A DNA stretch of 14,214 bases from Lachnoclostridium sp. UBA739 (GCA_002297865.1 DBKX01000372.1:1-14214); one strand, 5' to 3'. Shown: positions 1-6,965, counted from the stretch's first letter. The notes: a model not told the origin generated them from the sequence alone. Translations and numbers: made by a program.

Positions 1-173
1 GTTTTTCCGCATCCGGATTCCCCAACTAATCCTAATGTTTCTCCTGGCTTAATAGCAAAAGACACATCATCAACTGCTTTTAATGGAATCGTCTTTCCGA
101 AACCTGCATGAATTGGAAAGTGCTGCTTTAAGTTTTTGACTTCTACTAAATATTTCTCATCTGATTTACTCAT
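1..173 (-). CDS. oppF: Oligopeptide/dipeptide ABC transporter ATP-binding protein OppF/DppF, 5' part (cut by window edge)
   Basis: Second nucleotide-binding subunit of a peptide importer, which would hydrolyse ATP on the cytoplasmic face together with OppD. Only the first 57 or so residues are in the window. They hold the usual OppF N-terminus ([13 protein letters not shown]), the [11 protein letters not shown] segment and the Walker A motif GESGCGK. The ATG at 171-173 is preceded by GGAGG about 8 nt upstream, lying inside the end of oppD. The oppD stop is one base away, so the two are translationally close. The rest of the gene, and possibly the substrate-binding protein gene, lies beyond position 1. 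The N-terminal style (HFPI...K) favours OppF/DppF over a second OppD. The transported peptide class cannot be told. Confidence 0.9.
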   Translation of the reverse strand, partial: MSKSDEKYLVEVKNLKQHFPIHAGFGKTIPLKAVDDVSFAIKPGETLGLVGESGCGK

Positions 174-174
174 T

Positions 175-1176
175 TTAAGCGCCTCCTTTACTTGCTTCCA
201 TTTGCGCTTTCACATTTAACCAGCAACTAGCTAACTGAGTATCACTGATACGCATCTCCTCTGGCTTCTGTTCCAAGCAAATCTTCATGGCATTGTTGCA
301 TCGTGGGCAGAATGCACATCCTTCTGGCATATTTAACAGGTTGATTGGTGTCCCTCCAATTGGAACTAATCTTTCTTTCGTGTTATTAGCGGAAGGAATG
401 GATTTCAATAGTCCCTTTGTATATTCATGACAGGAATGATAGAAGATATCTTCTGCTGTTCCTCGTTCACAGACACGTCCACCGTACATGACGATAATTT
501 CATCGCACATATCTGCAATGACACCAAGATCCTGGGTTACGATGATAATAGCCATACCTAACTTTTTTTGTAAATCCTGCATAAGTTCCAGAATCTGTGC
601 CTGAATCGTAACATCAAGCGCTGTTGTTGGCTCATCGGCAATCAGAATATCTGGTTCACAAGCAAGTGCCATGGCAATCATAACACGCTGTCTCATACCG
701 CCCGATAATTCAAATGGATACTGTTTTAAACGTTTTTCCGGTTCATTGACACCTACTAAAGTAAGCATTTCCACTGCACGTGCTTTTGCTTGTTCTTTAT
801 TACGGTCTGTATGAAGAAGAATTGCTTCCATCAATTGATTTCCTACTGTATAAACAGGATTTAAACTCGTCATTGGGTCCTGGAAAATGATTGAACATTT
901 TTTTCCACGAAACGCCTCAATCTGAGTTTTATTCCATTTTGTAATATCTTCACCTTTGTACAAGATTTCGCCGCTCTTGATGGATCCGTTTGAGTCTAGG
1001 ATCTGCATAATAGAGTAGGCTGTTACACTTTTTCCAGAACCACTCTCTCCAACGATACCAAGTGTCTTAGATGGTTCTAAGTTAAAGGATACACCATTAA
1101 CAGATCTCACTTCTCCTCTTTCTGTCTGGAATGATGTAACCAGATCTTTTACTTCCAGAATATATTTGCTACTCAT
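175..1176 (-). CDS. oppD: Oligopeptide/dipeptide ABC transporter ATP-binding protein OppD/DppD
   Basis: ATPase subunit of the peptide importer, 333 aa, normal length for the family. Visible motifs are Walker A GESGSGKS (43-50), Q-loop Q99 in [12 protein letters not shown], signature LSGGMRQR (157-164) and Walker B ILIADEP (177-183). The C-terminal oligopeptide-transporter extension carries the cysteine cluster C287, C290, C293 and C300. The ATG at 1176 is chosen over longer in-frame starts because AAGGAGGG lies 4-11 nt upstream and a longer reading would run into oppC. Odd point: the H-loop usually reads THDLGV, but here it is TQDLGV, so the switch histidine is Gln215 (codon CAG). ATP hydrolysis may then rest on the partner OppF site, as in asymmetric ABC importers; that is inference. 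Confidence 0.93.
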   Translation of the reverse strand: MSSKYILEVKDLVTSFQTERGEVRSVNGVSFNLEPSKTLGIVGESGSGKSVTAYSIMQILDSNGSIKSGEILYKGEDITKWNKTQIEAFRGKKCSIIFQDPMTSLNPVYTVGNQLMEAILLHTDRNKEQAKARAVEMLTLVGVNEPEKRLKQYPFELSGGMRQRVMIAMALACEPDILIADEPTTALDVTIQAQILELMQDLQKKLGMAIIIVTQDLGVIADMCDEIIVMYGGRVCERGTAEDIFYHSCHEYTKGLLKSIPSANNTKERLVPIGGTPINLLNMPEGCAFCPRCNNAMKICLEQKPEEMRISDTQLASCWLNVKAQMEASKGGA

Positions 1177-1189
1177 AACGTACCCTCCT

Positions 1190-2263
1190 TTATTTCTTAA
1201 GCTTTGGATCGAATGCATCACGAAGTCCATCACCTAATAAGTTAAATGCTAATACAATTAAACAAATTGTAATCGCAGGAAACATTAATTTGGATGGATA
1301 ACTCTGCAAACCACTTCTTGCTGCATTAGCTAAAGAACCAAGGGAAGGCATTGGTGCCTGAACTCCGAGTCCAATAAAGCTTAGATAACTTTCTGTAAAG
1401 ATTGCAGAAGGTATCTGTAATGCGGTAGAAATAATAATTACGGATAAACAGTTTGGAATGATGTGTTTCATTAAAATACGAGTTGGTTTTGCTCCAATTG
1501 CTTTGGATGCAAGTACATATTCGTTATGTTTAATGGATAACACCTGACCACGTACTAGTCTTGCCATACCAACCCAGTATAGTAAACCAAACACGATAAA
1601 CAGCGAAATCATATTACTTCCCAAGGAAGCAAATACGGTTCCTTTAATTTGGTTTGATAATACCTCTCTAAGTACAACACTAAGAAGGATAATCATTAAT
1701 AAATCTGGCAGGGAATAAATAATATCTACGATTCTCATCATAATCAGATCTACTTTTCCCCCTGAATAGCCAGCAATTGCTCCATAAAACAAACCAATAA
1801 TCAATACAAGGATACTTGCAAACAGTCCAACACCTAAAGAAACTCTTGTTCCATATACAACACGGATAAAATAATCTCGGCACATTTCATCAGTTCCGAA
1901 AATATGTGGAAATACTTTTCCGCCCTTTGCAATATACGCTTGTTCATTTTTTGAATATTCAAATGGTGCTAAGTTCTTCGCAGACTTATCACGAATTCCA
2001 TTCACCGTAATGATTTCTGAATATTCATAAGGTACTACAGCCGGTGCTACTATGATAATTGCTAAAATTAATATAAGTACTACAATACTTGCCATAGCAA
2101 GAGGATTTTTCCTTAATCGTCTCATACCATCTTTAAAGAAGGTAGTGGACTCACTCATAACGTCTTGTTGCTTTTTTTCTTCGTCCGTTGCCAATTCGAA
2201 TTTGCTTAAATCGATTTGGGAACTTAGAATCGCCTTTTTAGGCATTTCATTTTCCTTTGACAT
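1190..2263 (-). CDS. oppC: Oligopeptide/dipeptide ABC transporter permease OppC/DppC
   Basis: One of the two channel-forming membrane subunits of the peptide importer, 357 aa. A roughly 50-residue charged cytoplasmic N-terminus is followed by a first membrane segment (about 57-77) and an external loop (about 80-135) containing the family-typical FGTDEMCRDYF. The five-helix permease core follows. The EAA coupling motif that contacts the ATPases is around 248-270 (EYVLASKAIGAKPTRILMKH). The C-terminus ending GDGLRDAFDPKLKK is typical of OppC/DppC. The ATG at 2263 has AGGAGG about 7 nt upstream. The gene starts 11 nt after the oppB stop and ends 13 nt before oppD, consistent with one operon. The extra-long N-terminus is common in Gram-positive OppC. 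Confidence 0.93.
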   Translation of the reverse strand: MSKENEMPKKAILSSQIDLSKFELATDEEKKQQDVMSESTTFFKDGMRRLRKNPLAMASIVVLILILAIIIVAPAVVPYEYSEIITVNGIRDKSAKNLAPFEYSKNEQAYIAKGGKVFPHIFGTDEMCRDYFIRVVYGTRVSLGVGLFASILVLIIGLFYGAIAGYSGGKVDLIMMRIVDIIYSLPDLLMIILLSVVLREVLSNQIKGTVFASLGSNMISLFIVFGLLYWVGMARLVRGQVLSIKHNEYVLASKAIGAKPTRILMKHIIPNCLSVIIISTALQIPSAIFTESYLSFIGLGVQAPMPSLGSLANAARSGLQSYPSKLMFPAITICLIVLAFNLLGDGLRDAFDPKLKK

Positions 2264-2274
2264 AACACTTCCTC

Positions 2275-3186
2275 CTAATCCAATTTAATTCTAGGGTCGA
2301 TTAATTTATAAGCAATATCTGTTAAAAGGTTCGCGATAACCATGATAATTGCTAAAAATAAAGTCGTTGCCATAATTAATGGATAATCTCGGTTCGTAAT
2401 GGCTGTAATGAACTTAGCTCCAAGACCACCAATTGTAAATATGTTCTCTACAACTAAGGAACCAGTAAGAATAAAAGCGATCATTGGACCAACATAAGTA
2501 ACAACTGGAATTAATGCATTACGAAGTCCGTGTTTGAAGATAACCTTTAAACCTGAGACTCCCTTTGCTCTAGCGGTACGAATGTAATCCTGTCCCAATG
2601 CATCTAACATACTTGTTTTTGTAAGTCTAGTAATGTACGCCATTGGGTAAAGGGCTAATGAGATTACTGGTAAAATATAATTTTGATTTGATGTACTCCA
2701 TACTGATATCCATCCAAGCTGAATGCAAAATACATATAATAATATAGTTGCTAATACGAAACTTGGCATGGAAGTTGCAATGGTCGAAAAAAATACGATA
2801 AGACGGTCCGGCCATCTATTTCTTGTAAGTGCTGCTACACTTCCTAAAACAATACCAATAATAATGGCAACAATTGCTGCAATCCCACCGATTCTTGCAC
2901 TAACCAAAAAGCTAGTGGAGATGGTTGTCCAGATATCTCTACCTGTCTGCATGCTTACTCCCCAGTCACCACGAAATAAATTCTTCATATAAATGGTGTA
3001 TTGTTCCCATACCGGCTTATCTAAATTGTATCTAGCTTCCAATACAGCTCGTACTTCTGGGCTAGTCGCTTTTTCTGAGTCAAATGGTCCACCTGGTATT
3101 GCATTCATAGCAAAGAAAGTAATCATGCTAATTAATAATACGGTTACAACGGCGAGGCCTGCTCTTTTAAAGACATAGTTTCTCAA
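2275..3186 (-). CDS. oppB: Oligopeptide/dipeptide ABC transporter permease OppB/DppB
   Basis: First gene of the peptide-importer operon and second channel subunit, 303 aa, usual length. It opens with one N-terminal membrane helix (about 9-28) ending in FFAMNAIPGGPF, the classic OppB/DppB start. An external loop follows with YNLDKPVWEQY and FRGDWGVSM, then five more helices. The EAA loop is near 199-224 (QDYIRTARAKGVSGLKVIFKHG), and the C-terminus is YKLIDPRIKLD. Translation appears to start at a TTG (3184-3186) with AGGAGAGG about 6 nt upstream; no better ATG is in frame nearby. It is preceded by a long leader with its own promoter. No solute-binding protein gene lies upstream, so that component must be encoded elsewhere. 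Confidence 0.92.
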   Translation of the reverse strand: MRNYVFKRAGLAVVTVLLISMITFFAMNAIPGGPFDSEKATSPEVRAVLEARYNLDKPVWEQYTIYMKNLFRGDWGVSMQTGRDIWTTISTSFLVSARIGGIAAIVAIIIGIVLGSVAALTRNRWPDRLIVFFSTIATSMPSFVLATILLYVFCIQLGWISVWSTSNQNYILPVISLALYPMAYITRLTKTSMLDALGQDYIRTARAKGVSGLKVIFKHGLRNALIPVVTYVGPMIAFILTGSLVVENIFTIGGLGAKFITAITNRDYPLIMATTLFLAIIMVIANLLTDIAYKLIDPRIKLD

Positions 3187-3246
3187 TAATATCCTCTCCT
3201 AACTTTTTACATATACTTACTCTTACTGGTTTAAAATGGAGTCAAA

Positions 3247-3306
3247 TTAACGCTTCATCGTATTAAAGCACCACCCTAAAGAAAAAACGTCCATAACATG
3301 TGTCAT
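3247..3306 (-). CDS. Possible 19-codon leader peptide of the opp operon
   Basis: A very short reading frame (19 codons, starting MTHVMDVF and ending TMKR) sits in the opp transcript leader, between the predicted start of transcription and oppB. Its ATG is preceded by AAGGA with a 5-nt spacer, a reasonable ribosome site. Its first codons lie inside the terminator-like hairpin and the U-run, the layout expected of a translation-coupled attenuator. No run of a single regulatory amino acid is present. It may be chance: the frame is short and I recognise no homologue. Confidence 0.22.
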   Translation of the reverse strand: MTHVMDVFSLGWCFNTMKR

Positions 3307-3312
3307 GCACGT
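3282..3312 (-). terminator. Terminator-like hairpin in the opp leader (possible attenuator)
   Basis: On the minus strand an 11-bp stem with one G-G mismatch and one G-U pair spans 3312-3287 (ACGTGCATGAC, loop ACAT, GTTATGGACGT). It is followed directly by six or seven T residues and a C. It lies about 45 nt downstream of the predicted transcription start and about 100 nt upstream of oppB, so it could end transcripts before the structural genes. A weak alternative stem, GCAC with GTGC just upstream, would use part of the same bases and could compete. The stem is rather AU-rich, so termination strength is uncertain. Confidence 0.4.
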
Positions 3313-3331
3313 CCTTGTGCCCTTTTTTTAA

Positions 3332-3346
3332 AATGTTCAGAATATA
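3332..3346 (-). promoter_or_regulatory. Candidate CodY operator downstream of the opp promoter
   Basis: The minus-strand 15-mer TATATTCTGAACATT matches the established CodY consensus AATTTTCWGAAAATT at 12 of 15 positions. It begins about 10 nt downstream of the predicted transcription start, where bound CodY would block RNA polymerase. Peptide permease operons are classic CodY targets in Firmicutes, which supports the reading. No codY gene is visible in this window, and in AT-rich DNA such matches also occur by chance. Confidence 0.38.
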
Positions 3347-3361
3347 ATATATTTTTCTAAG

Positions 3362-3390
3362 ATGATATACGATACATTTTTCATTGTCAA
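3362..3390 (-). promoter_or_regulatory. Sigma-A type promoter for oppBCDF
   Basis: The minus strand carries a perfect -35 box TTGACA (3390-3385), a 17-nt spacer, and a -10 box TATCAT (3367-3362) with one mismatch to TATAAT. Transcription would start near 3355, giving a leader of about 170 nt before the oppB TTG start. Surrounding DNA is very AT-rich, as expected of a strong clostridial promoter. This is the only near-consensus promoter I see between the upstream operon's terminator and oppB. Confidence 0.72.
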
Positions 3391-3557
3391 TGTTTATTTT
3401 TCCCATTTCGCAAAATTGATTTCTTTGTTTTGCATAATTATACATTTTGTAATCATTATTTTATCGGTTTTCTAGTGCATACATATGTATTTCAGGGGAG
3501 GACATTGTAAAAATATTCAATTCACATTATTTTTGCAAACAATTGTCTTCTGCAGAA
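3391..3557. other. AT-rich non-coding spacer upstream of the opp promoter
   Basis: I see no convincing gene here. The bases directly upstream of the -35 box include a poor CodY-like match (AATTTTGCGAAATGG, 10 of 15) and A/T runs that could act as an UP element. A weaker promoter-like pair, TTGCAA and TATTTT with 17 nt between, lies near 3500-3540 on the minus strand; I do not rely on it. Confidence 0.4.
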
Positions 3558-3620
3558 CAAAGTGTCTTCGACACTCTCAATTCCCCTGCCCCTCAATCTT
3601 GAGGGAGAAGGCACTTTGCC
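3558..3620. repeat. GC-richer cluster of small inverted repeats
   Basis: Three local hairpins lie close together. AGTGTC-ttc-GACACT is at 3561-3575, CCCTCAA-tc-TTGAGGG at 3590-3605 and GGCA-ctt-TGCC at 3610-3620. A longer-range pair, CAAAGTG (3558-3564) with CACTTTG (3612-3618), would enclose the first two but competes with the first for some bases. The segment is visibly richer in G and C than its surroundings. It could be an intergenic palindromic repeat present elsewhere in the genome, or a structured small RNA. Frames read across it show no recognisable protein. Confidence 0.5.
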
Positions 3621-3701
3621 TCGCCGAACGAGTGTCACTTTTCTTTAGCGACTTATTTCCTTACCCGTTTGTATGCATCCTGTGCCCTGTTTTTATGGCG
3701 C

Positions 3702-3754
3702 TTTTTTATTAACTAGAGAAGGACGCGCGGAGAACTTTCCTAGTTAATAAAAAA
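3702..3754. repeat. 15-bp perfect inverted repeat with 23-nt spacer
   Basis: TTTTTTATTAACTAG at 3702-3716 is the exact reverse complement of 3740-3754. The spacer between them (3717-3739) is GC-rich and contains CGCGCGG. The right arm overlaps the T-run of the upstream operon's terminator. Outside the arms, GGCGC (3697-3701) and GCGCC (3778-3782) are also complementary, so the whole 3697-3782 segment can fold as a nested structure. This may be part of an intergenic repeat or a site for a DNA-binding protein; no transposase is nearby. Confidence 0.6.
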
Positions 3755-3782
3755 ATGGGCGACACTAATGTCTTAGTGCGCC
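3749..3782 (-). terminator. Rho-independent terminator of the malQ-to-radical-SAM operon
   Basis: On the minus strand, about 39 nt past the stop codon of the radical SAM gene, GGCGCACTAA-gaca-TTAGTGTCGCC folds into a 10-bp stem with one bulged T (3782-3758). It is followed by CA and seven T residues (3755-3749). This is a textbook intrinsic terminator. It separates the long operon from the peptide-permease operon, which has its own promoter. On the plus strand no T-run follows the hairpin, so it acts in one direction only. Confidence 0.88.
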
Positions 3783-3820
3783 TCATTCTAAAACTGCCAA
3801 AATACTAACTCAGTTCCAGA

Positions 3821-4816
3821 TTAGTTATTCACCTTATTCCAGAGCGAATTACAAGATTCTAGACTATCATCTAAACAATATCTGAAATATGGGCTCTTAA
3901 GTAAATAACATCCTTTACATATTTCTGGAGGGTTACAATCATATTTTTTGTACATCCAGTATTCATGATATTCTTTAAACTCTTTCTTTTTTACAATGTC
4001 GTTTAATTCCTCGATGAACAGATTTCCAAAATTTTTTTTGCTTCTTGTGTGCAGACCACAAGGAGCAAAATTACCTTCATGGCTAATGAAAAACAGATTC
4101 GTTCCACAATATTTATGAATCGTTGCATATGGATAATTTGCAAAATCTTTCAAATTTATGTTGATGCCTTTCTGAATCATTCTGTTTTCAAGTTCATTCC
4201 TTGTTAGCAGCCACGTTGCATTATCTATAGTCCCCTGCTCGACTAGGGGAGCGAATGTTACTTTATTAACACCAAGCTCTATGTAAAAATAATTTATGTA
4301 ATCTAGTAAAGTATCGACCTGATCTCCTGGAAAGACAATTTTATGTGTTACGATATAAATATTCCTATTGCTCTCATTACGTTTCTTAATCAGATACTTT
4401 AGATTGTCGGTTACTTTGCTGAAGTCACTATAGGTTCGAATGGAGTTGTAAACTTCCGGTCTATGATCATCAATAGATAGTGCAAACCACGTCAATCCAT
4501 TTTCAACAAGTGCATCAATTCTTTTTGGTGTTAAAGCCATGCCGTTTGTAACTATCGCAACCTGTTCTGTATATTTTCTCGCTATTTTTACAAGTTCCTC
4601 TAAATGCGGATTCAAGGTAGGCTCACAGTCTCCTTGAAAAACAACATTACTGATGTACCCATCTAGTTTTTTAAGTGCTATCTCAAACTTTTCTGGTTCA
4701 AGATGTTCTACTTCATTTTCTCCTGCCTCTACTGTACATCTTGCTTCACACATTTTGCACTTTAGATTACAAATATTTGTAGGCTCAACTAAAACTGTTG
4801 AATTAAATAAATACAT
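3821..4816 (-). CDS. Radical SAM protein with SPASM-like C-terminal domain
   Basis: A 331-aa radical SAM enzyme of unknown substrate. The cluster-binding motif CxxxCxxC is at C16, C20 and C23 (PTNICNLKCKMC), with a further C27. The SAM-binding GGE-type segment reads GDCEPTLNP (62-70), and a TNGMAL strand end is at 90-95. The C-terminal part has C237-x10-G248-x4-C253, then C294-x5-C300-x2-C303 and C314. This resembles the SPASM/Twitch pattern that binds one or two auxiliary iron-sulfur clusters, although the spacing is not fully canonical. Relatives modify peptides, or oxidise or epimerise small molecules and sugars. It is the last gene of the operon, 11 nt after the SDR gene, with GGGAGGAG 4 nt before its ATG. 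No ribosomal precursor peptide is evident nearby, so a sugar or other small-molecule substrate is as likely as a peptide. Confidence 0.85.
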   Translation of the reverse strand: MYLFNSTVLVEPTNICNLKCKMCEARCTVEAGENEVEHLEPEKFEIALKKLDGYISNVVFQGDCEPTLNPHLEELVKIARKYTEQVAIVTNGMALTPKRIDALVENGLTWFALSIDDHRPEVYNSIRTYSDFSKVTDNLKYLIKKRNESNRNIYIVTHKIVFPGDQVDTLLDYINYFYIELGVNKVTFAPLVEQGTIDNATWLLTRNELENRMIQKGININLKDFANYPYATIHKYCGTNLFFISHEGNFAPCGLHTRSKKNFGNLFIEELNDIVKKKEFKEYHEYWMYKKYDCNPPEICKGCYLLKSPYFRYCLDDSLESCNSLWNKVNN

Positions 4817-4827
4817 AGTGCTCCTCC

Positions 4828-5796
4828 CTACTGCTCACTGGCATAAGATATCATCTTATCGTATAACTGGTCATTCGTTTCACATTTCTTTATCATTTCA
4901 TAATTATCCTCGATAAATTGTCCAATTCCTGTTTGAAAATCAACTTCATATTGATAATTTTCCAAATCTGATTTGAGCCTCTCCATGGACTGCATCCAGT
5001 CATATTTTGTATAGGTCTCTAGAAAATCGAATCTTGCACGATCTTCTCGAACTACATCTTCTGACTTTAAGTAAATAATATTACTCTTACTGTTTAAGAC
5101 TGACTTTTCGATTTCATACACAGTATTCCAGTCCATAAACTCTTCACCAGCAATATTATATATCTTTCCATATGCATCCTTATTTCCACAGCATTCAGCA
5201 AAAGCATTTCCGATATTGTCCTTGTGGCATGCCTGAAACTTTCTCTTCCCACCATCTGTTAAAATGACATCTTTGTTCTGAAGCATTCTGGCTAAAACGA
5301 ACTTTCCTTCAAAATCCAAATTAGTTACTAAGAAGTCATTTCCATACACATGCCCTGGGCGAAAAATTGTTGTAGAAAATTTTCCCTCTTCTGCTGCTTT
5401 TCTAAAAATTTGTTCTGCTGCCAGCTTATTTTGTCCATATTCCGTCAAAGGTTTTGTTTCACTGTCTTCCAATATCATATTTTCTGCAATTCTTGGAGTA
5501 TATACACATGAAGTAGAACAATAGATATACTGATCTACTTGTTCTTGAAATACATCTACACCAAGCCTTGCATGTTCTGGTTCAAAACAAAGCATATCAA
5601 TTACAACATCTGGCTTACACTGCAAAGCCCTTTTAAGCTCGTCCTTTTCATATCGATTGCCTTTTATCTGTTGTATCCCATCTGATACATTAGTAGTTCC
5701 TCGATTGAAATGTACTACTTCGTACCCCTTCTCCAAACACTTCTTCGTTATTCCAGAAGATAACAAACCTGTTCCACCTAAAATTAGTATCTTCAC
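4828..5796 (-). CDS. NAD(P)-dependent epimerase/dehydratase-family (extended SDR) protein
   Basis: A 322-aa Rossmann-fold oxidoreductase of the extended short-chain dehydrogenase/reductase superfamily. The dinucleotide-binding motif GGTGLLSSG is at 7-15. STSCVY (94-99) supplies the usual active-site Ser/Thr strand, and the catalytic YxxxK is YGQNK (120-124). RPGHVYG at 146-152 is typical of sugar-nucleotide epimerases and related reductases. Substrate specificity cannot be read from the sequence, but such enzymes act mostly on activated sugars. The start is a GTG at 5796 with AGGTG upstream. The gene begins 10 nt after the solute-binding-like gene, so it is in the operon. With the following radical SAM gene it may form a tailoring pair; that is inference. 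Confidence 0.85.
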   Translation of the reverse strand: MKILILGGTGLLSSGITKKCLEKGYEVVHFNRGTTNVSDGIQQIKGNRYEKDELKRALQCKPDVVIDMLCFEPEHARLGVDVFQEQVDQYIYCSTSCVYTPRIAENMILEDSETKPLTEYGQNKLAAEQIFRKAAEEGKFSTTIFRPGHVYGNDFLVTNLDFEGKFVLARMLQNKDVILTDGGKRKFQACHKDNIGNAFAECCGNKDAYGKIYNIAGEEFMDWNTVYEIEKSVLNSKSNIIYLKSEDVVREDRARFDFLETYTKYDWMQSMERLKSDLENYQYEVDFQTGIGQFIEDNYEMIKKCETNDQLYDKMISYASEQ

Positions 5797-5806
5797 AATA
5801 TTTCAC

Positions 5807-6943
5807 CTACAATTTAATCAGATTATTTTCATAGTAACTTTTTACATCCGTTAAATGATATATTACTTTCTCGGCAAGCTTTTCTGGTGTGTCACGAATG
5901 ATTACATTTGGTTCAAGCATGTCTGCCAAAACGTGATACATATGAGTAACCGATTGTAATGGCGGCATTATAAATGCCTTTTTATGGATTTCATAACTCT
6001 TTATCATTAACTCGTCAAATTGACTTGTATCCATTTTATAATTTACGGAAGCAGGCATGCGATACAACTCTTTCATAATCTGTGTCTGCACTTCGTCACT
6101 AAGCATTTTCTTGCATAGCTTTTCAACATTTTCATACAATTCTGGCTTTAGATGTTTTGTAACAAACAGATAATTAGCATTCGCTGTTGAACGACATTCT
6201 CTTTCGAGCTTTGGAATTTCACAAACTCCAAGATTATGACCAGATGCTTCATCAAATTCATGAATATTCCAGTCTCCACCTATGCAATATGCAGATCGCT
6301 GTTCTTTAAAGTACGCAACACTTTCTGGTTCTTCCCATTTTACAGGTAGAATCTTCTTATCATAAATAAGCTCCTTAAGCATTATAATCGTCTTTTTTAA
6401 TGGCTCAAACGGAATTGCCTCGTTATCTGTTGACCACAAATCGGCTCCGAAGCCATAAAGGAACGGAAGGATAAAATACACCCCACCTGTCGGCATAGTA
6501 AAACCATATTCAAGGTTATGTTTTTTCTTTGCTTCCTCACTAAACTGAATTAATTCCTCCATTGTTTCAGGAACCTTATCTGTATATTTTTTATTGTAGA
6601 ATAGTAACTGATGATTTCCTCCACATATAGGAAGTCCCGTCTTCTTTCCTTCTACAATAGATCCATCTGCAAGTTCTTTGTTAACGAATGAATACAGATT
6701 TTCTAATGACGTTCCTTCTAATGGCATGAACTCTTCGCCTGTCCATTTATTAAAGTAATCATTTGCACCAATGGTACACATATAATTCTTCATATCGCCA
6801 TCTTTCCATGCCTCTGGAAAATCAGTCAAATATAGTGATTTCATAATATTACTATAATGAAACTTTGCGATATCCTGAACATTCCACTTTTCTGGTAAAT
6901 CACCTAATGTTCCTTCTAATAAGTAAATTTCAAGCTTTTCCAA
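5807..6943 (-). CDS. Family 1 sugar solute-binding-protein homologue lacking a signal peptide
   Basis: A 378-aa homologue of the maltose/oligosaccharide-binding proteins of ABC importers. Family features include TGLPICGGNHQLLFYNKK (102-119), PETMEELIQFSEEAKK (125-140), LPFLYGFGADLW (159-170) and SAYCIGGDWNIHEF (217-230), followed by the hinge and C-lobe helices. Such proteins are normally secreted lipoproteins. Here the sequence begins directly with MEKLEIYLLEGTLG: no hydrophobic leader and no lipobox cysteine. The chosen TTG start at 6943 has AAAGGGTGA about 7 nt upstream, 22 nt after the kinase stop. A longer frame reaches 7018 but overlaps the kinase gene and adds no signal peptide either. 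No matching MalF/MalG-type permease genes are present. It is probably cytoplasmic and may bind a sugar there; the role is unknown. Confidence 0.72.
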   Translation of the reverse strand: MEKLEIYLLEGTLGDLPEKWNVQDIAKFHYSNIMKSLYLTDFPEAWKDGDMKNYMCTIGANDYFNKWTGEEFMPLEGTSLENLYSFVNKELADGSIVEGKKTGLPICGGNHQLLFYNKKYTDKVPETMEELIQFSEEAKKKHNLEYGFTMPTGGVYFILPFLYGFGADLWSTDNEAIPFEPLKKTIIMLKELIYDKKILPVKWEEPESVAYFKEQRSAYCIGGDWNIHEFDEASGHNLGVCEIPKLERECRSTANANYLFVTKHLKPELYENVEKLCKKMLSDEVQTQIMKELYRMPASVNYKMDTSQFDELMIKSYEIHKKAFIMPPLQSVTHMYHVLADMLEPNVIIRDTPEKLAEKVIYHLTDVKSYYENNLIKL

Positions 6944-6965
6944 AATCAGTTCACCCTTTCTTTCT

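Noticed and set aside
3262..3285. T-box-like AGGGTGG in the opp leader
   Set aside because: The T-box element continues as AGGGTGGNACCGCG and sits in the terminator stem. Here the sequence after GGTGG is TGCTTTAAT, it lies after the U-run, and no specifier stem is seen.
3404..3418. Second CodY-like match upstream of the -35 box
   Set aside because: Only 10 of 15 positions match (AATTTTGCGAAATGG), too weak in this AT-rich background to annotate.
3263..3445. 60-codon minus-strand frame across the opp promoter
   Set aside because: It spans the -35/-10 boxes, the CodY-like box and the hairpin, has no convincing ribosome site and no recognisable protein features.
3485..3712. 75-codon plus-strand frame in the intergenic region
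   Set aside because: It runs through the hairpin cluster and into the inverted repeat. Its cysteine- and phenylalanine-rich translation looks like chance, and every supported gene is on the other strand.
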